This document shows, in pieces, positions 7,142 to 15,733 of a stretch of 30,097 bases of DNA. Under the pieces are notes generated by a model. It was not told the DNA's origin and did no database searches. It saw only the letters and a program-made list of their open reading frames with translations. The stretch's first letter is position 1. The number at the start of each line of letters is the position of its first letter. Both the position numbers and the translations under genes were made by a program. Where the stretch lies: the NCBI GenBank assembly GCA_964516325.1, contig CAZFAP010000038.1, positions 1 through 30,097 of the forward strand. Reading direction: 5' to 3'. The stretch is from CAZFAP01 sp964516325. GTDB taxonomy: Bacteria; Auribacterota; JABMQX01.

Positions 7142-8959
7142 ATGTTTGACTATCCGACAAGGTACGACGTCATTGTGATTGGCGGCGGGCACGCTGGCTG
7201 CGAGGCGGCTCTCGCGTCGGCGAAGATGGGGATGTCCACGCTTTTGCTCACCATCAATCTCGACACGATCGCGCAGATGTCCTGCAACCCCGCCGTCGGG
7301 GGACTGGCCAAGGGACATCTCGTCCGCGAGATAGACGCCCTCGGCGGCGAAATGGGGAAAATCACCGACCGCAGCACGATTCATTTCCGCATGCTGAACA
7401 CGAGGAAAGGACCCGCAGTCTGGGCGCCGAGAGCGCAGGCGGATAAGAAAGCCTACCAGTTCGGGTTCAAGCAGGCTCTCGAAAAGCAGGAAAACCTCGA
7501 CGTCAAGCAAGCGATGGCGACCGCCATCCTCACCGACTCGGGGAAAGCCACGGGCGTCGCCACAAGCGGGAATGTCCGATATTTCGGCAAGGCGGTCATC
7601 CTCTCGTCGGGGACGTTCCTCAACGGAGTCATCCATATCGGGCTGGATTCCTTCCCGTCGGGGAGAGCGGGCGAGGTCCCTTCGGTGGAGCTATCGGACA
7701 GCCTCCGGTCGCTTGGCTTCTCGCTCGGCAGACTGAAAACCGGCACGTGCCCGCGGCTCAATGCGCGGACCATTGATTTCTCTCGCGTCGTCGAGCAGCC
7801 TCCAGACCCGAACCCGGGTCGGTTCTCTCATACCGATGTCGGACCTCCGCTCGGCAGCGTTCCCTGCTTCGTTACTCACACGACGAAACGGACGGCTGAG
7901 ATTATCCACGCCAACCTCGACCGGTCGCCTCTCTTCAGCGGGAAGATCAAAGGTACGGGGGTGAGGTATTGCCCCTCCATCGAGGACAAAATCGTCCGGT
8001 TCCCGGAGAAGCCATCGCACCACATTTTCCTCGAACCGGAAGGGCTGAACACCGAAGAGACATACGTCAACGGCGCCTCGACGAGCCTCCCATACGACGT
8101 GCAGATCGAGATGATTCATTCCATCGAGGGTCTGGAGGAAGCCGAGATCATGCGCCCCGGATATGCCATAGAGTACGATTTCGCTTTCCCAACGCAGATT
8201 AAAGCGACAATGGAGACGAAGCTCGTCGAGGGGCTTTACTTCGCTGGACAGATTAACGGCACCTCCGGCTATGAGGAAGCGGCGGCTCAGGGGCTTATGG
8301 CGGGAATCAACGCTGCTCTGAAGATCAAGGGCGAGGAGCCTCTCATCCTCGACCGGTCGGAGGCTTACATTGGCGTCCTGATTGATGACCTGGTGACAAA
8401 GGGCACGAACGAGCCGTATCGCATGTTCACCTCCCGAGCCGAGTACCGGCTCCTCCTCCGGCAGGACAATGCCGACCTTCGCCTCACGAGGTATGGGTAT
8501 CAATTCGCCCTTGTCGGGGATGATTTCTTCCCCTCCGTCGAGGAAAAGAGAGCAACTATCAAATCGGAAGTCACCCGGCTCAAGAGCGTCTTCGACGGGA
8601 CGAGTTCTCTTGCCCAGCTTCTCAAGCGTCCAGAAATCACCTATGCCGATCTCAAGGCGCGCTTTCCCGACAAGGTCGCGTCGTTTCCCAAAGAAATCGA
8701 AAGGCAGATCGAGCTGGAGACCAAATACGAGGGTTACATTAACCGCCAGAAGGACCAGGTCGAGCGATTCCGGAAAATGGAAAGCAAGCTGATGCCCGCC
8801 GCGATAGACTATTCCACCATCAAGGGGCTTCGCAAAGAGGCCATCGAGAAGCTGAGCAGAGTCCAACCCCGCTCCATCGGACAAGCCTCCCGCATCTCCG
8901 GCGTCACCCCCGCGGACATCTCCGTCCTCATGGTCTGGCTGAAGAAAGGCGAAAGCTGA
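7142..8959 (+). CDS. mnmG: tRNA uridine-5-carboxymethylaminomethyl modification enzyme MnmG (GidA)
   Basis: A 605-residue protein, close to the usual 610-630. It starts MFDYPTRYDVIVIGGGHAGC, where GGGHAG binds FAD. Family motifs follow: MSCNPAVGGLAKGHLVREID, GEMGKITDRSTIHFRMLN, RKGPAVWAPRAQ, YCPSIEDKIVRF, HHIFLEPEG, LYFAGQINGTSGYEEAAAQG and MFTSRAEYRLLLRQDNADLR. The C-terminal helical region ends QPRSIGQASRISGVTPADIS, the conserved MnmE/tRNA-binding segment. With MnmE it adds a (carboxymethyl)aminomethyl group to U34 of certain tRNAs using FAD, NADH and methylene-tetrahydrofolate; it acts in the cytoplasm. mnmE and rsmG are not adjacent here. The start is supported by the family N-terminus; AAGG just upstream is a poor Shine-Dalgarno match. 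Confidence 0.98.
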   Translation: MFDYPTRYDVIVIGGGHAGCEAALASAKMGMSTLLLTINLDTIAQMSCNPAVGGLAKGHLVREIDALGGEMGKITDRSTIHFRMLNTRKGPAVWAPRAQADKKAYQFGFKQALEKQENLDVKQAMATAILTDSGKATGVATSGNVRYFGKAVILSSGTFLNGVIHIGLDSFPSGRAGEVPSVELSDSLRSLGFSLGRLKTGTCPRLNARTIDFSRVVEQPPDPNPGRFSHTDVGPPLGSVPCFVTHTTKRTAEIIHANLDRSPLFSGKIKGTGVRYCPSIEDKIVRFPEKPSHHIFLEPEGLNTEETYVNGASTSLPYDVQIEMIHSIEGLEEAEIMRPGYAIEYDFAFPTQIKATMETKLVEGLYFAGQINGTSGYEEAAAQGLMAGINAALKIKGEEPLILDRSEAYIGVLIDDLVTKGTNEPYRMFTSRAEYRLLLRQDNADLRLTRYGYQFALVGDDFFPSVEEKRATIKSEVTRLKSVFDGTSSLAQLLKRPEITYADLKARFPDKVASFPKEIERQIELETKYEGYINRQKDQVERFRKMESKLMPAAIDYSTIKGLRKEAIEKLSRVQPRSIGQASRISGVTPADISVLMVWLKKGES

Positions 8960-9675
8960 GCTTCCCGCAGTCCGTCATGAACTTCGTTCACCCGGAGACC
9001 ATGAAAATGCCGGCTGCGTATCGCTAACCTCGAGGCGAGAACTCGGATTCAGACAGGATGACAGGATTGACGAGATTATGCTGTCCATCCTGTGTGGCGC
9101 CGAGGGCGCCACGATCCTGTCTGGCTCCTTTGCGTGCTTGGGGGCTTTGCGAGAGACCTCCCAAGTCCCGGTGCCCGGCGCAGATTCTCCGGGCAGCGGT
9201 TTCCTTGCCCGGAAGCGTGCGATGCCGGTTCATCCCCCTTCACGGAGCGGCGACGTCTCGTCAACGACGGGCGCTCGGCGATCCCCTCACGCCCATGCTC
9301 GGGCCTCCAGTTCAGTGACCGTCCGGCCAGCCCAACCTCCGCATGACAGGAGTGTGAGGGATACCCCTCGACACATTGGGCGCCTGCCCGGCCAGGGTTT
9401 GTGTGGGTGCCCGTTGGGCGCCGGCCAGGGAGGCTGAGATGGAGGAAACCCAGGAGGACCGAGGTGAAAGGAGAGGGGAGTCAACGGGAGATGGGAAAGG
9501 AACGACATTCCCTCCCCGTTAGGCGTCGGCCAGCCGCGGAGGGTGATTCGACAGCCTGGGCGCGCAGCGCGACCACCGATCAGAATAGGGGGAGGCAGTG
9601 TCGGTCGAGTCGAGGGATTCGCCAAGCCTCGGGACCTACCGGCCGCACAGGCGTCCACTGTCACCGGAGGCTGTA
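8960..9675. other. Long intergenic region, repeat-rich
   Basis: About 716 bp lie between mnmG and the convergent DUF2569 gene with no protein or RNA gene that I can support. The first ~240 bp carry the two-part repeat described separately. From about 9330 to 9650 the sequence is purine- and G-rich on the plus strand (GAGG, GGGAG and GGAGA runs) without a recognised family. I compared it by eye with RNase P, tmRNA and SRP consensus blocks and saw no match. Confidence 0.5.
8971..9200 (+). repeat. Two-part dispersed intergenic repeat, copy 1
   Basis: Part one (about 8971-9053) contains ACTTCGTTCACCCGGAGACC, GCTGCGTATCGC and GAGAACTCGGATT. Part two (about 9117-9190) contains TTTGCGTGCTTGGGGGCTTT, GCGAGAGACCT and CAGATTCTCCGGGCAG. 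The same segments in the same order recur at 29736-29935. A more diverged relative of part two lies near 10546-10575. Confidence 0.6.
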
Positions 9676-10302
9676 TTAGCGTACGAACGTGTTCCTGACC
9701 CTCTTGCTTTTCCTGAAGTAGACTATCCACAATGTTACAACCGCGTAAGCACAGCCCCACGGCGGGAGGACCCGCCAGTCGAACAACCCAATCCAGGCAA
9801 GTGTCAACATAATGTCGACGGAGTGCAAGAGCAGCGAAGCCACCATCGAGATGATAAAGGCCGTTGGGGCGCTTGCTCTCGCGGCGAAGAACAGCGAACT
9901 CGCGATAGAAACGAGAACCAGTTGGATGAGCGTGCACACAAGCCCGAAGGACTCAGCGGCAGTCAGGCCGATGCCCTGCCCTTGCAGCAGTCGCGAGAGT
10001 ACCAGCACGCCTTCCTTAGTCAGCGCGAAAGCGTTGAGTAGAACTGATAGAGGGAGGCCAATGGCTGGTATAATGAGCCAACCTCCGATTCCCACAGGGC
10101 CCACCATCTGCACCAAGCAGGAGTCACGTCCAACCACCGCACGAGCGCGGGGACGCGGAGGCCCTTCGAAGCACTCCAGCGAGCAATAACCCTCTCGGCA
10201 CCACTGATTGTACTCGGGGTTTCCAAGCATCAGCCCTACCTGGACATCCCGCAGCGGTGTTCCGCATCTTTTGCATGCGGCTTGACGATGGGATTCTGAC
10301 AC
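9676..10302 (-). CDS. Zinc-ribbon / DUF2569 membrane protein
   Basis: A 208-residue protein starting with GTG at 10302-10300; GGGGTG on the coding strand 6 nt upstream could serve as ribosome-binding site, and no ATG lies nearby. The N-terminus has a cysteine cluster of zinc-ribbon type: C10-KR-C13 with GTPL, then C35, C40 and C44 (CREGYCSLECFE). From residue ~73 it has GGWLIIPAIGLPLSVLL, the hallmark opening of DUF2569, and four hydrophobic segments (about 73-95, 112-135, 145-170, 178-195). It ends YFRKSKRVRNTFVR, the conserved DUF2569 tail. Function unknown; an inner-membrane protein with a cytosolic metal-binding head is likely. It stands alone, convergent to mnmG and divergent from the FG-GAP gene. 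Confidence 0.8.
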   Translation of the reverse strand: MSESHRQAACKRCGTPLRDVQVGLMLGNPEYNQWCREGYCSLECFEGPPRPRARAVVGRDSCLVQMVGPVGIGGWLIIPAIGLPLSVLLNAFALTKEGVLVLSRLLQGQGIGLTAAESFGLVCTLIQLVLVSIASSLFFAARASAPTAFIISMVASLLLHSVDIMLTLAWIGLFDWRVLPPWGCAYAVVTLWIVYFRKSKRVRNTFVR

Positions 10303-10355
10303 GATGACACCCCGTGACTATTCTCGACCAGCCTCAGTTGGGCCACTGTCGCTCA

Positions 10356-10384
10356 CATATAAGCTACTGTCATCGTCCTGTCAA
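10356..10384 (-). promoter_or_regulatory. Putative promoter for the DUF2569 gene
   Basis: On the minus strand TTGACA (10384-10379) is followed after 17 bp by TATATG (10361-10356; 4 of 6 to consensus, with the key TATA). The start near 10350 leaves about 48 nt before the GTG codon. Confidence 0.6.
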
Positions 10385-10853
10385 GCCCGAGTTTTCCGGG
10401 GCATGGCCAAGGCTCTGGATATCATATCCAGTTCAAGCCTGCCAGGCGAGCTACTTGAAATTCTGGACGGCCACAAGCGCCGTTGCTTGGTCTCGGCAAG
10501 GCACTAAGACGCGGAGGGTCGTCCCGAGCGGGCCCTCCATCGTGCTGCGCGTCTTCGCGCCTTTCCGGGAGACCTGCTTTCCCCGATTTCCGTGTCAACT
10601 TGAATTATTGATGAGCACAAGGAGGCAAACGACTGCGCCGGTCCACGCCCTTGTCCGAAGTACAAGAATCCTTGGCCAGGCAGCACGGGGTGCGGACCGG
10701 CACCGGGACAAGACCCGAGTAACCCCCGAACTACAGCCGCACCCTATGGTTTGTGGTTCTTGACGGGAGCGCGGCGTTCTGGCAGACTCGCGCTGTCTTT
10801 TCGCTCTCCATCACTGGACAAACAGAAATGCAATTCTTCGGAGGACCGAAGCG
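10385..10853. other. Intergenic region upstream of the FG-GAP gene
   Basis: No gene is recognised. Around 10495-10575 there is a diverged relative of the 'GCGTGCTTGGCGGCTTTGCGAGAAACCTG' intergenic repeat (here GCGTCTTCGCGCCTTTCCGG, then GAGACCTG). A weak promoter-like TTGACG (10760s), 17 bp, CAGACT precedes the next gene; I would not rely on it. GGAGG at 10840-10844 is the ribosome-binding site of the next gene. Confidence 0.45.
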
Positions 10854-12056
10854 ATGAGCAAGGAAGGGACGCAGAGGAGTCGCGACATTATCAGCCTGGT
10901 GTGCGGTCTGCTCGTGGGATTGGTGGCAGCGGCGTTCTGCTGGTCGGCTTATGGCGCGTCCATCCAATGGGCACATTTGTCCAGCAAGACGGGGGACCTG
11001 CCGGCGCCAGCCGTCTCCGATCAGCAGACGGCGGCTCTGATCTTCGACGCAGACAGGGACGGCATCAACGATTTTGTGATTTCATGTCGGATAAAGGCGC
11101 CGGCCCTCGTGTGGTATCGCCGCGAAGCCAAGGGATGGAAGAGATACGTGATTGATAAGGATACCCTCCAGATTGAGGCGGGAGCGACGTCCTGCGACAT
11201 GGATGGGGACGGCGACCTTGACTTTGTCATGGGCGGCGATTGGCAGAGCAACCAGGTCTGGTGGTGGGAGAATCCGTGCCCGAACTACGACCCGGAGACG
11301 CCGTGGAAGAGGCGGTGCGTCAAGAACTTCGGCGAGAAGAAGCACCATCATCAGCTCTTTGGCGATTTCGACGGCGATGGACACGCGGAGCTTGTGTTTT
11401 GGAACCAGGGGGCAAGCAGATTATTTCTTGCCGAAATCCCTGCCAACCCGAAGGCGACTGAACCGTGGACTTGCACGCCGATATATACATACACCGGCGG
11501 AGAGCACGAGGGGTTGGCGAAGGCGGACATAGACAGCGACGGGAAGCTCGACATCGTGGGCGGCGGGCGATGGTTCAAGCATGAAGGCGGAACGAAATAT
11601 ACCCCGCACCTGATTGACGATCAGCAGAGATTCGCGAAAGCGGCAGCCGGCCAACTGAAGAAGGGCGGCTGGGCGGAAACAGTCTTCTGTCCCGGCGATG
11701 CCATCGGGCGGTTGAAATGGTACGAGTGGAACGGCAGCGAATGGGTTGCCCACGATGTCTTGGGGACGGATGTGGTTCACGGGCATAGCTTGGATTTGGC
11801 CGACTTCGACGCCGACGGAAATCTGGACATTTTCTGCGCGGAGATGCACACCCCGGGGCACAAAGAGCAGGCGACAATGTGGATTTTCTTCGGTGATGGA
11901 AAGGGGAATTTCGAGAAGACCGTAATCGCCACCGGGTACGGCAATCACGAATCACAGGTCGCCGACCTCGACGGCGACGGCGACATAGACATTCTCCACA
12001 AACCGTACACCTGGGATGCCCCGCGAATAGACGTGTGGCTGAGCCGCTTGAAATGA
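10854..12056 (+). CDS. FG-GAP/VCBS repeat secreted protein (putative β-propeller)
   Basis: A 400-residue protein with ATG 10854 behind GGAGG (10840-10844, spacing 9). Residues ~12-35 (IISLVCGLLVGLVAAAFCW) are a signal peptide or anchor. Six calcium-binding DxDxDG-type loops are spread along it: DADRDGIND, DMDGDGDLDF, DFDGDGHAE, DIDSDGKLDI, DFDADGNLDI and DLDGDGDIDI. This spacing is typical of FG-GAP/VCBS repeats that build an integrin-α-like propeller. Each blade also carries WWWENP or WYEWNG-type aromatic motifs. Such proteins are common beside secreted carbohydrate enzymes in Planctomycetota-like bacteria; the ligand is unknown. It ends at a predicted propeller closure (DVWLSRLK), so it looks complete. 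The glycosidase gene starts 100 bp downstream and may share transcription. Confidence 0.88.
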   Translation: MSKEGTQRSRDIISLVCGLLVGLVAAAFCWSAYGASIQWAHLSSKTGDLPAPAVSDQQTAALIFDADRDGINDFVISCRIKAPALVWYRREAKGWKRYVIDKDTLQIEAGATSCDMDGDGDLDFVMGGDWQSNQVWWWENPCPNYDPETPWKRRCVKNFGEKKHHHQLFGDFDGDGHAELVFWNQGASRLFLAEIPANPKATEPWTCTPIYTYTGGEHEGLAKADIDSDGKLDIVGGGRWFKHEGGTKYTPHLIDDQQRFAKAAAGQLKKGGWAETVFCPGDAIGRLKWYEWNGSEWVAHDVLGTDVVHGHSLDLADFDADGNLDIFCAEMHTPGHKEQATMWIFFGDGKGNFEKTVIATGYGNHESQVADLDGDGDIDILHKPYTWDAPRIDVWLSRLK

Positions 12057-12156
12057 CGCGCTGAGCGATGTCGGGCAGAGTCGCCTTGGTAAAAACGCCT
12101 TCTTGAAGGCAGATGACTGAATCAAAGTCACTATTCCAAGAAGGAGGCATAGAGGG

Positions 12157-13623
12157 ATGAGTTCAGCCATGAAAAAGCCTTCGCCGGTTCCTGCGACTCG
12201 CACTCGGTGCCTGGGGGCAGGTTGCCGATCGTTTGTCGGCTTGCTGAAGTTGTTTTCTTCTTGGCGCCTTTGCACTTTTGCGAGGCGCACGTGGCATGCA
12301 TCGGCGGCGATCGCCTTGGTTGTGTCCCAGGCATCTGCGGCGGCACAATCCACGCCTTTATGCACGACAAATCCACACTATTTCCAGACTGCACAGGGTT
12401 TGCCTGTCGTGCTCGTCGGGGATTACACCTGGGGCACGTTCTCCGGCGTGGACTACAACTTCCACGCCATGTTTGATACCCTCAGGGCGAACGGACTGAA
12501 CTTCGCTCGGGTATGGGTCTGGTGGGGATGCGAGAAGTTCCCTGAGCAATACGATGGCGCGCACTTCAACCCCTACCTGCGGACCGGGCCAGGGACGGCG
12601 AACGACGGGAAGCCGAAATACGACCTGACGAGATTCAACCCCGAATTCTTCCAGCGGCTAAGGAGTGTATGCAAGGCGGCGATGGACCGCGGCATTTTTC
12701 TTCAACTGACGATCTTCGACGCATGGATGGTCAAGCACGAGGAACTGTGGAGACTTCATGCCTACCACCGCGACAACAACGTCAATGGCGTGGACGGCGA
12801 TCCCGCCAACACGGCGAACGGGACGGATGGCCAGCGCGGCTTCTGTTCGATGGCTAACCCAAAGGTGCTCGAGACGCAGAAGGCCCTCGTCCGCAAGGTA
12901 GTGGACACGGTGAACGAGTTCGACAATATCTTCTTCGAGATCGCCAACGAGAATTACTATAACGCGGAGTGGGAGCGGCATCTCTGCGAGTTCATCCACG
13001 AGTGTGAAAAAACGAAACCGAAACAGCACCTTGCGATGCCGCTGGACTTGCCCAACCACGACTACGGCGGCATAAAGACGTGGGACGTGCAGCGGCTCCA
13101 CGGCGCCATCGTGAAGGCACGGGGACTCAACCAGCCGCTCATCTTCGACAGCGACGGCATTGGAAGTCCCGAAGACGCCATTGTGCGAAAGGCCGCCTGG
13201 ACGGCCTTCGTGAGCGGCGGCCACGTGGATTACCTCGACCCGAGTCTGCAAACCGGCAGCCTACATAAGGGGGACTTCAAGGGGTCGCAGCGCGAGTCGC
13301 TGCGTCGGCAGCTTGGCTACCTGGCCGACTTCACGAAGCAAGTACGCTTCTGGGAAATGCAGCCACGGGACGCGACCGTGAGAGCCGGAGAGGCATTCGT
13401 TTTTGGTTCGGCGGGGGAAATTGCGGCGTACCTCCCGAACGGGGGAAACGTGACGCTGGACCTGAGCGCTTCTCGAGGGCCCCTGACAGCCCGGTGGTTC
13501 GACCCGCGCAGAGGCGAGTGGGGGAAGGCAGTTGAATCGCAGACTGCACAACAGTGCGAGTTTTCGGCGCCCAGCAAGGAGGATTGGGTTCTCCACTTGA
13601 GGAAAGGTGGTCCATCCCCATGA
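12157..13623 (+). CDS. Putative glycoside hydrolase with C-terminal collagen-binding-like domain (copy 1)
   Basis: A 488-residue exported protein; ATG 12157 lies behind AAGGAGG (12141-12147, spacing 9). A long N-region precedes the hydrophobic signal (ASAAIALVVSQASAAAQ, ~48-66). Residues ~70-390 look like a (β/α)8 glycosidase of the DUF4038/DUF6298 type: NPHYFQ opening, LVGDYTWGTF, GLNFARVWVWWG, HRDNNVNGVDGD, and EIANEN with E265 as probable acid/base. Near the seventh strand stands IFDSDG (D331, D333) where clan GH-A enzymes usually have a nucleophile Glu. Residues ~395-488 (AFVFGSAGEIAAYLPNGG, ARWFDPRRGEWG, EDWVLHL) match the 'putative collagen-binding domain' (PF12904 type). The substrate is unknown. 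It is paralogous to the next gene. Confidence 0.8.
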   Translation: MSSAMKKPSPVPATRTRCLGAGCRSFVGLLKLFSSWRLCTFARRTWHASAAIALVVSQASAAAQSTPLCTTNPHYFQTAQGLPVVLVGDYTWGTFSGVDYNFHAMFDTLRANGLNFARVWVWWGCEKFPEQYDGAHFNPYLRTGPGTANDGKPKYDLTRFNPEFFQRLRSVCKAAMDRGIFLQLTIFDAWMVKHEELWRLHAYHRDNNVNGVDGDPANTANGTDGQRGFCSMANPKVLETQKALVRKVVDTVNEFDNIFFEIANENYYNAEWERHLCEFIHECEKTKPKQHLAMPLDLPNHDYGGIKTWDVQRLHGAIVKARGLNQPLIFDSDGIGSPEDAIVRKAAWTAFVSGGHVDYLDPSLQTGSLHKGDFKGSQRESLRRQLGYLADFTKQVRFWEMQPRDATVRAGEAFVFGSAGEIAAYLPNGGNVTLDLSASRGPLTARWFDPRRGEWGKAVESQTAQQCEFSAPSKEDWVLHLRKGGPSP

Positions 13624-13667
13624 TCTTTGGCTCTGGGCAATGGGACCACGGAGTCCCACGACAATGC

Positions 13668-13673
13668 AGGAGG
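13668..13673 (+). promoter_or_regulatory. Ribosome-binding site that fixes the start of glycosidase copy 2
   Basis: AGGAGG lies 5 nt before the ATG at 13679 and 8 nt before the next ATG at 13682. It favours these over an in-frame upstream start at 13607, which would overlap the preceding gene and adds a non-signal-like leader. Confidence 0.75.
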
Positions 13674-13678
13674 GTTCT

Positions 13679-15175
13679 ATGATGAAAAGGAGTGATGCCA
13701 GGATCAGACCCAGATGTCGCCGGGCACATCTCACCGGCTTCGGGTCATTGCGGTCTCTATTCGTAGCCGTTGCCCTTGCGTCGGAGTTTCTATTCGCCGC
13801 CATACTATTCTTCCTGGCGGGGCGGGGAACGGTCGAAGCAGCTGCGGCCAGCGGCCCGCTCAGGGTTTCCGAGAAAAATCCTCGATACTTCACCGACGGA
13901 AGCGGCAGGGCAATTTATCTGACCGGCTCGCATACGTGGAACAATCTCGTGGACATGGGGCGAGAAGACCCGCCACCCCGTTTCGACTTCGCAACTTACC
14001 TGGATTGGATGGAGCGGCTCAATCACAATTTCATCCGGATGTGGACCTGGGAATCCACCACGTGGGATACGCGGGAGGTGTACGCAGCCTTCGGGCCGAA
14101 GAAGACGGTTCACACCGCTTCTCCGCAACCGTGGGCGCGCACGGGCCCCGCCACGGCTCTCGACGGAAAACCCAAGTTCGACGTGAAGAAATTTCATCCC
14201 GAGTACTTCGATCGGCTGCGAACGAGGGTGAAGGTGGCGGGCAAAAAGGGAATCTATGTCTCTGTAATGCTCTTCGAGGGCTGGGGAATGCAGTTTGCGC
14301 CCGGCGCCTGGGAAGGCCACCCCTTCCATCGCGACAACAACGTCAACGGGATAGACGGCGACCTGAATGGCGACCGCAAAGGGCTTGACATTTACACCCT
14401 CGCCAGCCGGGATATCACTGCTCTTCAAGAAGCTTACGTCAGCAAGGTCATTGACACCGTGAATGACCTCGACAATGTCCTCTACGAGATATCCAACGAA
14501 AACCACTCGCCATCCACAAAATGGCAGTATCACATGATTGATTTCATTCACAAATACGAGAAGGGGAAACCAAAGCAGCACCCCGTCGGAATGACGTTTC
14601 AGTACGAGGGCGGCAAGAACAGCACACTTTTCGAGAGTCCGGCTGACTGGGTTTCGCCCAATCCCGACGGAGGGTACAGAGACGATCCCCCGGCAGCCGA
14701 CGGAACGAAGGTTATCATTAACGACACCGACCATCTCTGGGGAATTGGCGGAAATCAGCAGTGGGTGTGGAAGAGTTTTCTAAGAGGGTATAACCCGCTG
14801 TTCATGGACCCGTATCACGGCACCGTGCTCGGAGAACAACTCGACCCGAAATGGGAGCCGGTTCGCCGGAGCCTGGGTTACGCATTGAAGTACGCAAATC
14901 GGATGAATCTCGTCGAGATGGTCCCTCACAATGAGCTTGCCTCGACAAAGTACTGTCTGGCAAATCCGGGCTCTGAGTATCTAATTTATCTCCCCTCCGC
15001 AGGAACGGTTGCGGTGGACCTTTCTGCGGCAACCGGAACTCTTTCCGTCGAGTGGTTCAATCCCTCGGAGGGTGCTGCCGTAAAGGCGGAGAAAGTCGCG
15101 GGCGGAGAGAAGCGGGAGTTCACGGCGCCTTTCAGCGGCGACGCCGTCCTGTACATCTTTCTTGATAAAAGGTAG
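13679..15175 (+). CDS. Putative glycoside hydrolase with C-terminal collagen-binding-like domain (copy 2)
   Basis: A 498-residue protein starting at ATG 13679 (or 13682). The signal segment is SLFVAVALASEFLFAAILFF (about 25-45). The catalytic part begins NPRYFTDGSGRAIYLTGSHT and includes NFIRMWTWE, HRDNNVNGIDGD and EISNENHS; E274 is the probable acid/base. INDTDHLWG (D349, D351, H352) sits at the expected nucleophile strand. The tail (residues ~415-498: STKYCLANPGSEYLIYLPSA, VEWFNPSEGAAV, REFTAPFSGDAVLYIF) is the collagen-binding-like module. The gene begins 55 bp after copy 1. Parts of its 3' end recur as exact DNA copies in the pseudogene at 22983-23422. Substrate unknown; export and the neighbours suggest a complex polysaccharide or glycoprotein glycan. 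Confidence 0.82.
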   Translation: MMKRSDARIRPRCRRAHLTGFGSLRSLFVAVALASEFLFAAILFFLAGRGTVEAAAASGPLRVSEKNPRYFTDGSGRAIYLTGSHTWNNLVDMGREDPPPRFDFATYLDWMERLNHNFIRMWTWESTTWDTREVYAAFGPKKTVHTASPQPWARTGPATALDGKPKFDVKKFHPEYFDRLRTRVKVAGKKGIYVSVMLFEGWGMQFAPGAWEGHPFHRDNNVNGIDGDLNGDRKGLDIYTLASRDITALQEAYVSKVIDTVNDLDNVLYEISNENHSPSTKWQYHMIDFIHKYEKGKPKQHPVGMTFQYEGGKNSTLFESPADWVSPNPDGGYRDDPPAADGTKVIINDTDHLWGIGGNQQWVWKSFLRGYNPLFMDPYHGTVLGEQLDPKWEPVRRSLGYALKYANRMNLVEMVPHNELASTKYCLANPGSEYLIYLPSAGTVAVDLSAATGTLSVEWFNPSEGAAVKAEKVAGGEKREFTAPFSGDAVLYIFLDKR

Positions 15176-15177
15176 CC

Positions 15178-15218
15178 AGCGAGCAAGCCTGACGTTTCGG
15201 CCAGGCCGTCGGCTCGCT
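15178..15218 (+). terminator. Nested hairpin directly after glycosidase copy 2
   Basis: AGCGAGC (15178-15184) pairs with GCTCGCT (15212-15218), and inside it GCCTG (15187-15191) pairs with CAGGC (15202-15206). It begins 3 nt after the stop codon, which suits a transcript end, but no T-run follows, so it is not a standard intrinsic terminator. Confidence 0.45.
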
Positions 15219-15340
15219 CAGCGCCAAACTCCCACGGTGTGGATGTCCCGCATCCATGCGGCAACTTCCCTCACAGGGTCTTATCCCAATGAGCCGGCTC
15301 TTGCCTGGCGCCCCCATACAGCCGCCGATGCTTGAGCACG

Positions 15341-15480
15341 CTAAAAAGACTTGACATCACCTCGGTGGCGCGAGAGATTTCTTCTCGGATCGTTATGAAT
15401 CTTGTCGGGTTTCTAAACCAAAAGGGGGGTAGACGCACTTCGACCCATGTCTCCACGTCGCTGCACCGATTTCCATTGCG
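15341..15480 (+). repeat. Upstream imperfect repeat, copy 1
   Basis: It contains TTGACA (15351-15356) with GAGATT 17 bp later, then TCGGGTTTCTAAACC, AAAAGGGGGG, and further sequence to CATTGCG. The same order of blocks appears at 22738-22880: TTGACA, 17 bp, GAAATT, TCGGGTCTCTAACCA, AAGGGGGTGG. This may be a conserved promoter or leader region of related genes. Confidence 0.45.
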
Positions 15481-15661
15481 AACGTGATCGTCCTGCGCCC
15501 AGGGCCGCGCAAGCCCCTGTACTGGGGCCTGACACAGCGGACCAAGTCGGTTGATGAGGTTCTCGTTATTGGCGCCAACGAGCGACTGACTCCTGAGTTG
15601 GACGTGCCGGTTCCCTCTGCGCACCGAAGCGATTGTTTGCACCGTCGTTCTGAATAATGCT

Positions 15662-15686
15662 CTTCAACCCCGGCTGCGGGTTGAAG
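15662..15686 (+). promoter_or_regulatory. Leader hairpin before the giant gene
   Basis: CTTCAACCC (15662-15670) and GGGTTGAAG (15678-15686) form a perfect 9-bp stem with a 7-nt loop. It lies 47 nt before the ATG of the giant gene. Without a T-run it is more likely an mRNA leader structure than a terminator. Confidence 0.4.
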
Positions 15687-15720
15687 GGGCTCCGTAATCG
15701 TCACTACAAACCACAATCGT

Positions 15721-15728
15721 GGGAGGGG
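15721..15728 (+). promoter_or_regulatory. Ribosome-binding site that fixes the start of the giant gene
   Basis: GGGAGGGG lies 5 nt before ATG 15734. An alternative ATG at 15719 overlaps this site, so 15734 (MKTKSLLTVAL...) is preferred; it also gives a clean signal peptide. Confidence 0.75.
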
Positions 15729-15733
15729 TCGCC

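Larger units (their letters stand above)
15219..15733. other. Intergenic/leader region upstream of the giant surface-protein gene
   Basis: About 515 bp without a supportable gene. It contains the upstream repeat (15341-15480), a perfect 9-bp hairpin (15662-15686) and the ribosome-binding site at 15721-15728. Confidence 0.5.

Noticed and set aside
9330..9650. Purine-rich stretch that might be a structured RNA
   Set aside because: By eye it lacks the conserved blocks of RNase P, tmRNA or SRP RNA, and no convincing extended stem was found; an Infernal/Rfam scan would decide.
9287..9937. 216-codon minus-strand frame in and beyond the DUF2569 gene
   Set aside because: It overlaps DUF2569 in a different frame and is rich in Pro/Arg/Gly as expected of repeat-derived shadow translation.
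12095..12125. Small hairpin GCCTT-CTTG-AAGGC between the FG-GAP and glycosidase genes as a terminator
   Set aside because: The stem is only 5 bp and no T-run follows; it is too weak to call.
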